In this document: piece by piece, positions 47,246 through 56,061 of the stretch | How positions within the stretch are numbered: position 1 is the first letter of the stretch | How the letters are laid out: each line of letters begins with the position of its first letter | The notes under the pieces: generated by a model | Databases searched by the model: none | Told to the model about the DNA's origin: nothing | The model's input: the letters and a program-made list of their open reading frames with translations, nothing else | Program-made: the position numbers and the translations under genes | Assembly (NCBI RefSeq): GCF_022374895.2 | Contig: NZ_CP092423.2 | Coordinates: forward strand, 3,162,001 to 3,226,000 | Length of the DNA stretch: 64,000 nt | Direction of reading: 5' to 3' | From: Mycobacterium lentiflavum | GTDB taxonomy: Bacteria; Actinomycetota; Actinomycetes; Mycobacteriales; Mycobacteriaceae

Positions 47246-48288
47246 AGCGCCCCCACCACCGCGTTGACCGCTGACAGGGCCGGGTTTTCCCGATCGATCA
47301 TGGCGGTCACGATGCGTCGCACTTTGAGGACTCCGGCGTCGGCAGACACCCGGAACCCGTTGGCCGATCCGCGGTATCCGACATTGTGTTCGATGGCTTC
47401 GAGCACGTCGACGTCGACTCGCATGACGTGTTCGAACACCGAATGCAGATGGTCGCGCACATCGGAATTGCCGAGGTGATAATCGTGGGCGAACCGCCAG
47501 AACAGGTGGGTGCTGGTCTCGGTTTCAGGGGTGACGGCCTGAATGCGGGTGTGCCGCAGCGGTTTATCATCACTGTCGTATATGTCCCAGCTTTCGGCCA
47601 GCACAGCCGGGGAGACGAAGGTGCCGTGGTGGCGGCGACGGTACGCGGTGTCGCGGGGTAGCCCGGTTGCGGTGGCCTCCCAGTCAGCCAGCGGCGCCAG
47701 CGGCAGCCCGCGGGTGTAGGTGACGGAGGTTTCTGAGACCTGGATCTCGTCGAGGGCGGGAACCTGGTCAATGTCCTGTGGTGTTTCCTGCGGGTGCACC
47801 CAGGGGATATGGGTCAAGTCGAGGTAGTGCTCGTGGACCAGCATGTAGTTGGCGTTGACGCGCAGGTAGGTCCCCGAGATGTCCCAGCCCGGTTCGGTCA
47901 GCCAGGGCAGCTCTGGCAGTGAACGGTGTTGGGCGCGGTTGGGATCCCCCAGCCAGATCCAGACGAACGAGCCGGCTTCGCGCACCGGGTACTGTCGCAC
48001 GCACGCCCCGTACGGTGGGCGGGGCTGGGAGGGAACCCGCACGCATGCACCGGAGGCGTCGTAGTGGATGCCGTGGTAGGCGCACGTGATCTCGTCACCG
48101 TCGAGGTGGCCTCGAGACAGCGGGTAACCGCGGTGTCCGCAGGCATCGTGGAGTGCGACTGCGCGCCCGGATTCCAAGCGGTACAACATGATTGGAGTGT
48201 CGAGCAGTCGCCGGCCCAGCGGTTCGCGGCTGACCTCCTCAGTCGAGGCGGCAACATACCAGCAGTCGTGCGGGTAATTGGCACTCAC
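47242..48288 (-). CDS. Rieske non-haem iron oxygenase (VanA-like)
   Basis: The oxygenase component has about 348 residues. The Rieske cluster uses ACGHRGYPLSRG and CAYHGIHYD, with spacing CxH-x(n)-CxxH. The mononuclear iron site is seen in HEHYLDLTHIPWVHP. It would hydroxylate or demethylate an aromatic or cyclic compound. The GTG at 48288 forms a GTGA overlap with the stop of the reductase gene, so it is chosen over the longer frame. The adjacent VanB-type reductase supplies electrons. The length fits the vanillate demethylase group rather than KshA. Confidence 0.87.
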   Translation of the reverse strand: MSANYPHDCWYVAASTEEVSREPLGRRLLDTPIMLYRLESGRAVALHDACGHRGYPLSRGHLDGDEITCAYHGIHYDASGACVRVPSQPRPPYGACVRQYPVREAGSFVWIWLGDPNRAQHRSLPELPWLTEPGWDISGTYLRVNANYMLVHEHYLDLTHIPWVHPQETPQDIDQVPALDEIQVSETSVTYTRGLPLAPLADWEATATGLPRDTAYRRRHHGTFVSPAVLAESWDIYDSDDKPLRHTRIQAVTPETETSTHLFWRFAHDYHLGNSDVRDHLHSVFEHVMRVDVDVLEAIEHNVGYRGSANGFRVSADAGVLKVRRIVTAMIDRENPALSAVNAVVGAL

Positions 48289-49259
48289 AGGTCCAGCACC
48301 AGACGTGGGGACCGGGACCGTGAAACGCACACCATCATGCAGTCATTCTCGGCTTTCTCGTCGTCGCTGAGCACCGAGTCACGGTGATCCGGTTCGCCTT
48401 CCAGAACCGCGGTTTCACAAGTCCCGCAGATGCCTTCCATGCAGGAGGCCAGCATGCTGATTCCATGTTCTCGTAACGCCTCGAGGATGGTGTCGTCGGC
48501 GCCGACGTCGATGGTGATCCCGGAGCGCTTGCATACGACCTCGAAGTCATCGACCGCCCCCGGGGAGGATTGACCGTCGGCGGGTTTGGCGGCGAAGCGC
48601 TCCACGTGCAGCGCCCCTTTGGGCCACGACGCGCAAGCCTGTTCGACCCCGCTGAGCAAACCCTCTGGGCCGCAGCAGTACACCTGGGTGTCTTCCCGCG
48701 GGTTGCCCAGAACGCTGTGCAGATCGAGCAGGCCGCGCTCGTCGCTGGGCCAGATCGTGACCCGATCACCGTATTTCGCCAACTCATCGAAGAACGCGAT
48801 CGTGGTTCGGCTGCGCCCGCCGTAGAGCAGGTGCCAGTCCGCTCCGTCGGCGTCGACGGCTTCGATCATCGGCATGATCGGTGTGATGCCGATACCGCCG
48901 GCGATGAACTGGTAGCGGGCGGCACGCCTCAGCGGAAAGTTGTTGCGCGGCCCTCGAACCGAGACGGTGCTGCCCTCGTGCAGTTCGTGGTGTACGTGCT
49001 TGGAGCCGCCGCGACCGTGGGGGTTGAGCAGTACAGCGACTTTCCACCGCTGCCGGTCGGCGGGGCTCGAGCACAGCGAGTACTGGCGAACCAGCGCGTC
49101 GGTGAGCAACAGGTCGATGTGGGCGCCGGGGTTCCAGTCTGGCAGTTGCGCACCGGAAGGATCTTCGAGCACCAAACCGATCACCTCATCGGCGAGTTCT
49201 TCGCGGGAAGTCACTACCAGCTCGACGGTGCGTTCCTGCATTTGCGGAACTTGGCTCAC
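48285..49259 (-). CDS. VanB-type ferredoxin reductase, FMN/NAD plus [2Fe-2S]
   Basis: The product has about 324 residues, with an N-terminal flavin domain (RQYSLCSSPADRQRW), an NAD domain (FIAGGIGITPIMPMIEAV; CCGPEGLL) and a C-terminal plant-type [2Fe-2S] domain (SCMEGICGTCETAVLEG plus a later Cys). This is the class IA phthalate/vanillate-reductase order. It passes electrons from NAD(P)H to the Rieske oxygenase encoded next. The GTG at 49259 follows AAAGGA. A TTG at 49277 is the longer alternative. It is the first gene of the catabolic operon. Confidence 0.88.
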   Translation of the reverse strand: MSQVPQMQERTVELVVTSREELADEVIGLVLEDPSGAQLPDWNPGAHIDLLLTDALVRQYSLCSSPADRQRWKVAVLLNPHGRGGSKHVHHELHEGSTVSVRGPRNNFPLRRAARYQFIAGGIGITPIMPMIEAVDADGADWHLLYGGRSRTTIAFFDELAKYGDRVTIWPSDERGLLDLHSVLGNPREDTQVYCCGPEGLLSGVEQACASWPKGALHVERFAAKPADGQSSPGAVDDFEVVCKRSGITIDVGADDTILEALREHGISMLASCMEGICGTCETAVLEGEPDHRDSVLSDDEKAENDCMMVCVSRSRSPRLVLDL

Positions 49260-49382
49260 ACCAATTCCTTTCCCCAACGCTTGCGGGTGTGCCTCGCACG
49301 CCTAAAGCGTGCGTCGGGGCCACGAACTCGACAAGCCGTCGGAGGGTGGAGTGCCATACCCCGAACGGGGGTTTTGTCTGGG

Positions 49383-50204
49383 TCAGGGCTGATCGAGGAA
49401 GTCTTCGACGATCGGCGCGAGTTCGTCTGCACTGGTGAGCAATCCGAGGTGACCGTCGTGGAAGATGTGCAGCCGGGCGTGCGGGATGATCGCCTCGAGC
49501 AGCCTGCCGTTCAACGGCGGGATGACCGGGTCGTCATCGCCCGTGAGGATCAGAGTGGGCTGGCGGATCAGCCGCGAGAATGGGATGCTGCTCCAGCCCA
49601 GCACGGCCAATTGCTGGTAGAACAAGCCGCGGCGACTGGTGCTCATGTGGTCGAACAGCGACAGTGCCTGCGGGGCCTGACGGGCTTTGCCGCCGTAGAT
49701 GATTGGCGCGACGCGGCTGGCATGTTTCGCGTCGTCGAAACGACGCCGGGTCAGCATTTCGCGGACCACCTGCGGGCGGCCCGGGATCAGGGCGCCGGCG
49801 GCGGTGCTGACCAGGATCAGGCGCCGGCAGCGGCGCCGGTATTGGAAGGCGAACTGCTGGGCCAAAGCCCCGCCCCAGGACACTCCGAGGGTGTCGACTT
49901 CCTCGACGCCAAGCGCGTCGAGGGCGTGGCTGGTCAGCCGGGCCACCTGCCACATCCGGTAGGGAAGCGCCGGGGAGGCCGACTCACCGGTGCCGGGGAC
50001 GTCGACGCGGATTACCGTTGCATCCGGTCGCAGCGCGTCGACGAACGGTTGCAGGCCCTCCACCCGCACACCCAGACCGTTGAGCATTAGCAGCGGTGGG
50101 CGCGGTGAGGATCCTCGGCGCACCGACACTCTCAGGTGGTGGCCGTCGACGTCGATGAACCGCGTCTCGGTTTCGGGATCGATCTGATCCAGGGCAGCGT
50201 TCAT
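49383..50204 (-). CDS. phaZ: Intracellular medium-chain PHA depolymerase
   Basis: A 273-residue alpha/beta hydrolase. LMLNGLGVRVEGLQPFVDAL is followed by the lipase box TLGVSWGGALAQQFAF (Ser109), then LILVSTAAGALIPGRP, LILTGDDDPVIPP (Asp225) and LHIFHDGHLGLL (His252). These strings closely follow the Pseudomonas PhaZ pattern (GVSWGGALAQQFA, GDDDPLIP and the HxxDDGHL end), with the same 27-residue Asp-His spacing as remembered. It would release 3-hydroxyacyl units from stored polyester. The ATG at 50204 follows GGAGG; the frame open to 50459 has a basic, non-homologous extension. The gene diverges from fadD. Confidence 0.85.
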   Translation of the reverse strand: MNAALDQIDPETETRFIDVDGHHLRVSVRRGSSPRPPLLMLNGLGVRVEGLQPFVDALRPDATVIRVDVPGTGESASPALPYRMWQVARLTSHALDALGVEEVDTLGVSWGGALAQQFAFQYRRRCRRLILVSTAAGALIPGRPQVVREMLTRRRFDDAKHASRVAPIIYGGKARQAPQALSLFDHMSTSRRGLFYQQLAVLGWSSIPFSRLIRQPTLILTGDDDPVIPPLNGRLLEAIIPHARLHIFHDGHLGLLTSADELAPIVEDFLDQP

Positions 50205-50453
50205 CGTGTTCCTCCAGTCGGCGCGGTGATCGCGGTCAATTAACGCGGACGGTACCGCCGTCGCGACACCGGTTGGCCAAGGACGACCCGGTCGGTGGAG
50301 GCGTTTACCGCGAATGGGAGATCGTCGCGCCGCATCCCGGTTCTTAGCGTGAATGGTCTTGGACGGTCGTCGTGTCTGCCCGGTTGACGGCCGCCCGTGG
50401 CACGGTGACCCACGAGGGTGCGCCGGCTTTCGCGTGGAACGAGGAAACTCATC

Positions 50454-52130
50454 GTGCAATCGCTAGTTCAAAACGGCTTCCAGCTCACTTTGCAGCAGGT
50501 ACTGCGGCGGATGCGCACCATGAACTCCCACGTCGAGGTGGTCACCTTGCTCGAGGCCGGGGGCAGTACGTCGCGCGCCAGCTATGGCGAGGTGGCCCGG
50601 CGCGCCGACAAACTCGCCGCGGCGCTGCAGCAGTTAGGCGTGTCCCCCGGTGATCGGGTCGCCACCTTCGCTTGGAACACCCAGCAGCATCTGGAGGCCT
50701 ACCTGGCTGTGCCGTGTATGGGAGCGATCCTGCACACGTTGAACATCCGGCTCTCCGATGACCAATTGGCTTACGTCATCAACCACGCCGAGGACCGCGT
50801 CATCATCGTTGACGAATCGTTGGTGGCCCAGCTGGAGAAAATCCTTCCCGCTATCACTGGGGTCGAACACTTCATCGTCATCGGTGCCGGCACCGGCACG
50901 CTGCCGAACGCCGTGCGCTATGAGGAGTTGCTCGCCGCGCAATCCGAGGGCTTCGACTACCCCGACATCGACGGCACCGCAGCAGCGAGCCTGTGCTACA
51001 CCAGTGGCACCACCGGACATCCCAAAGGTGTTCTGTACGGGCACCGTTCGACCGTGTTGCACGCCGTGGCCGAAGGCCTCACCGATACCCTCGACGTCCG
51101 CTCAACCGATCGGGTGCTGCCGGTGGTGCCGATGTTTCACGCCAACGCCTGGGGGTTGCCCTACACCTGCGGCATGCTTGGCGCCTCCATCATCTTGCCG
51201 GGCCGGTTCCTGCAGGCCGAACCGCTGCTGCGGCTCATCGCCTGCGAACAGGTCAGTTTCGCCGCCGCGGTCCCTACGATCTGGAACGACGTTCTGCGCA
51301 AAGCGACCCCACGCCCCGAGGCGCTGGCCTCGCTGCGCCGTGTGGTGTGCGGCGGGGCGGCGGTGCCGCTGTCGTTGATGCAGCGGTTCGAGGAGACGTT
51401 CGGCGCACCCCTAATCCAAGGATTCGGCATGACCGAGACCAGCCCGCTCGTCGCGATCGCCGAGGCCCCCGCCGGTGTGACCGGTGCGGACAAATGGCGT
51501 TACCGCGCCAAGACCGGGCGCATCAGCCCGCTGGTGGAAGCCCGTATCGTCGACCCCAACGGCGCCGAATTGCCCTGGGATGGCGAACAATCCGGTGAGC
51601 TTGAACTCGCCGGGCCGTGGATCGCGTCCGGTTACTACCGCGACGAGGCGGCGACTGAGGAAAAGTTCCGTGACGGCTGGCTGCGCACCGGAGACGTCGC
51701 CACCATCGACGCGCTGGGCTATATCCAGATCACCGACCGCGTCAAAGACGTCATCAAATCCGGCGGGGAATGGATCTCCTCGATCGAGATGGAGAACGCG
51801 CTGATGTCGCATCCGGCGGTGCTCGAAGCCGCGGTGATCGCCAAACCCGACGAGCGCTGGACCGAACGCCCGCTGCCGTGCGTGGTGGTCGATACCGAGG
51901 ATCTCACTACCCCCGAAGCCCTAAACGCCCATATCCAGGCGCAGTTCGCCAAATGGCAGCTGCCCGACGAATACGTCTACATCCCAGAGGTTCCCAAGAC
52001 CAGCGTCGGCAAATTCGACAAGAAAGTGCTCCGCAAAATGCTGTCCGACGGTGCGCTGCCCGGCCGCAAACCGGTGCCGGCCAAGGACTCCGCTACCAGA
52101 GCGTCGCGCGATACCGCGGCCGCAGACTGA
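50454..52130 (+). CDS. Fatty acyl-CoA ligase (FadD-type AMP-binding enzyme)
   Basis: A 558-residue ANL-superfamily ligase. The ATP-binding P-loop is [24 protein letters not shown] is the A5 motif and [12 protein letters not shown] the A7 motif. [18 protein letters not shown] is the hinge, and the adenylation Lys lies in [13 protein letters not shown]. It forms an acyl-AMP and then an acyl-CoA. It probably activates medium- or long-chain acids entering the pathway. The GTG at 50454 follows GAGGAAA. The gene diverges from phaZ across about 250 bp. Confidence 0.9.
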   Translation: MQSLVQNGFQLTLQQVLRRMRTMNSHVEVVTLLEAGGSTSRASYGEVARRADKLAAALQQLGVSPGDRVATFAWNTQQHLEAYLAVPCMGAILHTLNIRLSDDQLAYVINHAEDRVIIVDESLVAQLEKILPAITGVEHFIVIGAGTGTLPNAVRYEELLAAQSEGFDYPDIDGTAAASLCYTSGTTGHPKGVLYGHRSTVLHAVAEGLTDTLDVRSTDRVLPVVPMFHANAWGLPYTCGMLGASIILPGRFLQAEPLLRLIACEQVSFAAAVPTIWNDVLRKATPRPEALASLRRVVCGGAAVPLSLMQRFEETFGAPLIQGFGMTETSPLVAIAEAPAGVTGADKWRYRAKTGRISPLVEARIVDPNGAELPWDGEQSGELELAGPWIASGYYRDEAATEEKFRDGWLRTGDVATIDALGYIQITDRVKDVIKSGGEWISSIEMENALMSHPAVLEAAVIAKPDERWTERPLPCVVVDTEDLTTPEALNAHIQAQFAKWQLPDEYVYIPEVPKTSVGKFDKKVLRKMLSDGALPGRKPVPAKDSATRASRDTAAAD

Positions 52131-52205
52131 GTGGCGTCCGCTCTGCGCGCCGCGGCGGTCGCCCGCGTGCGGAATGGAGCCGGCCGGACGTCGGTTCTGC
52201 GGCGA

Positions 52206-52877
52206 CTAGTTGGGTGGGTACCCGCGGGCCGGTGAGATGCCGCGCAGGATCCAGGCAAACCAGTCCACGCCGTGTTCGAGCTCGTCGCTGGCGTCGTAGT
52301 CGGGGCTGGGGTCGGGTGGGATGTTGTTGGCGATCGATCCCGGTGGCAGCGCGGGTTGCGGGCGCCCTCCGGTCGGGTGACCGTAAACAGCGACCACCAC
52401 GGTGCGGTCGGGTGAGTTCAGCGACCACACCCCGATGTTGCTGTTGGCACAGTTGGACATGATCGCCATGTCAGCGGGGTTGTAGTACCACTGGTTGATC
52501 AGCTCGACCCCGCTGATTGCCAGCGCAGGGTTGGTGGCGATCGTTTCGGTCACCGGGCCCTGGAAGCCGGCGGCGTCGGCGCGCTGCTGCGGGGTGGAGC
52601 CATCGGAGCCGATGTCGCCGTCGAGGTAGCGGTTGTCCATCAGGTCGTTGGCGTGTCGTTGAGCTGCGTGCTGCAGCGCGGGATTGGGCCGCACATCGTT
52701 GGTGCAGCCGGCGTGTTGCTGGATGGTGTAGACGTTGGCCACGACACCGTCGTTGAGTCGTTTGTTGTTCGGGATCAAGGTGTTGTTGTCGCCGTCGGCC
52801 AGCGCGTGCGGCGAACCGAGTGCCGGGCACAGCGCCATGGCGAGCGATCCGGCGAATGCCAGGTGCCGATAGACCAT
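52206..52877 (-). CDS. Exported CAP-domain (SCP/PR-1-like) protein
   Basis: A 223-residue protein with a signal peptide (HLAFAGSLAMALCPALGSPHALA) and a CAP domain. The domain shows NPALQHAAQRHANDLMDNRYL, GSDGSTPQQRADAAGFQG, TETIATNPALAISG and INQWYYNPADMAIMSNCANSNIGVWSL. A Pro-rich tail follows. CAP proteins in bacteria are exported and of unclear function, with some binding lipids. The ATG has an AAAAGGAG site. It lies between the FadD gene and the mce operon end, on the mce strand. Confidence 0.83.
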   Translation of the reverse strand: MVYRHLAFAGSLAMALCPALGSPHALADGDNNTLIPNNKRLNDGVVANVYTIQQHAGCTNDVRPNPALQHAAQRHANDLMDNRYLDGDIGSDGSTPQQRADAAGFQGPVTETIATNPALAISGVELINQWYYNPADMAIMSNCANSNIGVWSLNSPDRTVVVAVYGHPTGGRPQPALPPGSIANNIPPDPSPDYDASDELEHGVDWFAWILRGISPARGYPPN

Positions 52878-52897
52878 CGCGGTCTCCTTTTCGCGGG

Positions 52898-53260
52898 TCA
52901 GCCGCCAGGCGGTGGCTGGTAGTGGGCCGCGGAGTTACGTAGCTGCCAGAGCAGGTCTGGGCACAACAGATTGACCGCATTGGACACCAGGTAGTTGGCG
53001 GCGAATTCGTCGTTGGGCAGCACCTCGTTTTTCACCTGCCCCATCACCTGGGGGTAGCCCTGGCCGCTGCCCACGCGGTCGCAGATGCTGTGCCCGTAGT
53101 CGACAGCAGCATCGGGGCTGGCGAAGTCGTAGTGCCGGCGAACGGTGACGTCGTAGACGTATTCGAGCTCGGGTGCCGGCGCGCCGCGCGCGGCGGCAGG
53201 GTGCAGCAGTGTTAGCGCCGCGGCGCTGACCGCAACGGCGGTGATGGTGTGGATGCGCAT
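52898..53260 (-). CDS. Exported DUF732 family protein
   Basis: The product has about 120 residues. A signal peptide (ITAVAVSAAALTLLHPAAARG) precedes a DUF732-type domain with AAVDYGHSICDRVGSG and VSNAVNLLCPDLLWQL, giving two conserved Cys. It is the second DUF732 protein in the window. It lies 25 bp after the last mce-associated gene, so it may be cotranscribed with the importer. An upstream GTG at 53275 is an alternative start. Confidence 0.75.
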   Translation of the reverse strand: MRIHTITAVAVSAAALTLLHPAAARGAPAPELEYVYDVTVRRHYDFASPDAAVDYGHSICDRVGSGQGYPQVMGQVKNEVLPNDEFAANYLVSNAVNLLCPDLLWQLRNSAAHYQPPPGG

Positions 53261-53285
53261 CGTCGTCGGGTGCACCGTCTGGGTG

Positions 53286-53957
53286 TTAGATCGGCTCGAA
53301 CTGCGAGATCAGCCATCTGCCGGCGACCCTGTCGAGGGTGACCCGCACACTGGATGCGGTCTCGGTGGGGGCGTCTTGGCCGATGATCACGGTCTGGTTG
53401 ACGAAAAGCATTGCCACTGCGTGGTTTTCGGTCGCCGACACCGCCGCGGCGGCTGGGACGGTGGCCACAGCGGAGATCTGCTTCTGCTTGGCCCCGGGGA
53501 TGACCACATCGCGGGTCAGCGAGGTGTAGCTGTCCAGGAATGTTCCGGTCAGCCCGGCCCGGGCGGCCTCGAGATCTTTCTCGACGGTCGCAGGTTTGTA
53601 AGACAGCAGCGCGATGGTGGCGTCGCTGGCTGCGTGGACTGCCTCAGCGCCTGCGGATTGGCTGTCGCGGGCCGAAAAATCGTGCCATTTCAGCAATCCT
53701 GCGGCGATCACCATGAGCACAGCGATCGCGGGCAGCACCCCGTAGGCGGCCAGGCGTGAGAAGCGCAGCCGCCCGTCATGGGCGTCGGCGGCATCGGCCG
53801 CGAGGTCGTCGTCACTGTCGTGGGCGTCGTCGGTGTCCTCGGCGGCGGTGGCGGAGGGGTCCCGGTCGGGGTCACTGCGCCCGGTTTCGGCGACAGTGTC
53901 CGGCTTTTCGGCGTCGTCGGCGCGGTCTGTGACGACGCGCAGCACTCGGCGGATCAC
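53286..53957 (-). CDS. Mce-associated membrane protein (Mam type)
   Basis: The protein has about 223 residues. A charged Asp/Glu-rich cytoplasmic stretch (about 65 residues) precedes one membrane helix (AYGVLPAIAVLMVIAAGLL) and an NTF2-like extracytoplasmic part (ATVEKDLEAARAGLTGTFLDSYTSL to WLISQFEPI). This is the usual Mam layout. Mam proteins stabilise Mce complexes. The GTG at 53957 overlaps the preceding stop (GTGA), so it is preferred to the ORF start at 54026. It is the second of two such genes. Confidence 0.82.
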   Translation of the reverse strand: MIRRVLRVVTDRADDAEKPDTVAETGRSDPDRDPSATAAEDTDDAHDSDDDLAADAADAHDGRLRFSRLAAYGVLPAIAVLMVIAAGLLKWHDFSARDSQSAGAEAVHAASDATIALLSYKPATVEKDLEAARAGLTGTFLDSYTSLTRDVVIPGAKQKQISAVATVPAAAAVSATENHAVAMLFVNQTVIIGQDAPTETASSVRVTLDRVAGRWLISQFEPI

Positions 53958-54568
53958 GGGACGAACCCGACGTTGGACACCTTCACCTGATCTCCGATCT
54001 TGTCGACGTTGATGCGCATCCGCCATTCCCGGGGCATGTGATCATCGGATACGGCGTTGGATGTTTGCACCGACACCGTCACCAGTGCTTGCGCGGAGGA
54101 GGCGTTCGACGATTCGAGGCCGGCTTCGGTGATGGTGCCCACGGTCTTGGCTTTGGCTTGTTTGACGACCTCAATGAACGGTTGTGAGCGTTTGAGGAAG
54201 TCGTCGTAGAACTCGCCGGTGGCACCGTCGAGGATGCGATGCACGTCGGTGTCGGCGTGCTGCCAGTCGATGGTGGTCAGGTTCAGCGCGCCCTGCTTGG
54301 CGGTCTGCAGGAATTCGCGGCGCTCGGCCAGGTTCTGGTGCGACTGGTAGGTGCGAAAACCCAACCAGCCCAACAATGCTGCCAGCGCGACGATGACCAG
54401 TGAACCGGCCAACAGGGCGCGCCGCACCGCGGTCCACGATGCCTGCGCGGATGGCTGCTGGTCCTCCTGGTCCGGCTCTTCGGTCGGTTCTTCGGTGTCG
54501 GTGTCGACGGCACCGTCGTCGGTGACGTCGTCGGTGACGGGGTGTTCAGTGTCGGTGGCTGTCGGCAT
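53954..54568 (-). CDS. Mce-associated membrane protein (Mam type)
   Basis: A 204-residue protein with an acidic N-terminal tail (roughly 45 residues, Asp/Glu/Thr-rich), one membrane helix (ALLAGSLVIVALAALLGWLGF), and a periplasmic NTF2-like domain (ALNLTTIDWQHADTDVHRILDGATGEFYDDF). The motif order and position after mceF match Mam proteins of mycobacterial mce operons. An AGGAG site precedes the ATG. Partner of the following Mam gene. Confidence 0.84.
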   Translation of the reverse strand: MPTATDTEHPVTDDVTDDGAVDTDTEEPTEEPDQEDQQPSAQASWTAVRRALLAGSLVIVALAALLGWLGFRTYQSHQNLAERREFLQTAKQGALNLTTIDWQHADTDVHRILDGATGEFYDDFLKRSQPFIEVVKQAKAKTVGTITEAGLESSNASSAQALVTVSVQTSNAVSDDHMPREWRMRINVDKIGDQVKVSNVGFVP

Positions 54569-54614
54569 GGCGCGCTCCTTTCGTGGTCGGTGCCGGCTGG
54601 GATGGCGGCGGTGC

Positions 54615-56060
54615 TCAGCTGCCGGGCGGCAGCATCATTTGCTGCCAGGTCTTGTCTTTCGACGCGGAGTGGGCGAGATCGGATTGGGTGTACTGGCGTC
54701 CGTCGGGCCCGATGTAGGTTCCGGTGTCGGGGTTGTATTGGGCGGCGGCCACCGGCGGCAGGGCCGGCGGCGGGCGTGGTGGTGATCCTGGTGGCAGCTG
54801 CGGAATATCTTGGCCGCTGTAGGTGGCGTTGGGGTCGCCTTTCCAGTTGTCGCCATCGTTGAGCGGCACGTAGGGTTCGTCGCTTTCGCACTGCTTGACC
54901 GTCGCGGCCCGTTTACCGGGCCGGGTTTCGCACGGGGTGTTGCGGGCTCCGCGCACTCCGTTGGGTGAGTCTTGCGGGATGCGGCAGTACAGGTCGCCGG
55001 CCGGGCGGTCGGGGTAGTCCTCGAGGGCGGCGTTGCGCATCTGCTGGGCCGGTAGGTAGCCGGTGGTGCATGGCGGGGGCAGGTTGACGTTGAGGTTGAA
55101 GCTCAGATAGGCGCCCCGGTAGTCCTGTTTGGTGTTGGCGTTGGCGACGAACGAGCCTTGCTCCACAGCGATCAGCTGGGGTGCCAGCACCAGGATTTCT
55201 TCGAGGTCGTTGTTATAGGTGACCGCGACTTGGCTGACGCTGGCCAGGTTGGCCAACAGGATGGGCAGGGTGGGTTGGAGCCGCTCGACCAGTTGGCGGG
55301 CGGTGCTAAGGGTGGGGGCGCCATGGTCGATCACGCCGGCAAGGGCGCCGTCGTGGGTTTGCAACTCGTGGGTGACGGTGGCCAGGCTCGAGGCCCATTC
55401 CTGGATCGACGAAGAGGTTTCTCCTTGGGAGTCGAGCACCGGTTGGGCGTTGTCGATGAGCGCCAGCATGGGGTCGAGGTTGGCGCGGGCGTCGGTGGAC
55501 AGGTTGATGGTGCCGTCGACGAGTTTGGATAGCTGTGGGCCGAGTCCGCCTACCGCGGTGAAGGATTCGTCGATCACGGTCTTCAGGTTGTTATGCGGAA
55601 TGGCTTGCAGCCCGGTGCGCACCGAGTCCAGGACGGAGTTGATGTCGCGGGGCACCGAGGTGTCTTTGACGGCGATCACGTCGCCGGCGCGCAGCGGGCG
55701 GGCGGTGGCACTGCGCGGCAACAGTTCGACGTACTGCTCGCCGACCGCGGACTGGCTGTGCACTTCGGCTTTGAGGTCAGAGGGGATGTCGATCCCGGAT
55801 TTCAGGGACAGCTCGGCCACGACCCCGCTATCGGTCAGATGCAGCGCCTGGACGCGGCCGACTTCGGTGCCGCGGTAGGTCACGTTGCTGGACTCGTAGA
55901 GCCCGGCGGCGCGGGGTAGCTGCACCGACACGGTGTAGCGGCCGACGCCGAACAGTGTGGCCGGAACTTTCATGTAATGCAGGGTCATCTGCGCTAGCGC
56001 CGCCGTCGCGATGACGGTGAAGATGGCCAGCTGGATGCGGACTTGCCGGTTCAGGTGCAT
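54615..56060 (-). CDS. mceF: MceF subunit of the Mce lipid importer
   Basis: A 481-residue Mce protein: one N-terminal helix (IQLAIFTVIATAALAQM), an MlaD/MCE domain (YTVSVQLPRAAGLYESSNVTYRGTEVGRV) and a helical region. The C-terminal tail is Pro-rich with Cys pairs (CTTGYLPAQ, YCRIPQ). Six Mce subunits form a tube that carries lipids across the envelope. Last Mce gene of the operon. The tail carries many Pro and a YNPDTGTYIGPDG stretch. The start follows the MceE stop by one base. Confidence 0.9.
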   Translation of the reverse strand: MHLNRQVRIQLAIFTVIATAALAQMTLHYMKVPATLFGVGRYTVSVQLPRAAGLYESSNVTYRGTEVGRVQALHLTDSGVVAELSLKSGIDIPSDLKAEVHSQSAVGEQYVELLPRSATARPLRAGDVIAVKDTSVPRDINSVLDSVRTGLQAIPHNNLKTVIDESFTAVGGLGPQLSKLVDGTINLSTDARANLDPMLALIDNAQPVLDSQGETSSSIQEWASSLATVTHELQTHDGALAGVIDHGAPTLSTARQLVERLQPTLPILLANLASVSQVAVTYNNDLEEILVLAPQLIAVEQGSFVANANTKQDYRGAYLSFNLNVNLPPPCTTGYLPAQQMRNAALEDYPDRPAGDLYCRIPQDSPNGVRGARNTPCETRPGKRAATVKQCESDEPYVPLNDGDNWKGDPNATYSGQDIPQLPPGSPPRPPPALPPVAAAQYNPDTGTYIGPDGRQYTQSDLAHSASKDKTWQQMMLPPGS

Positions 56061-56061
56061 G

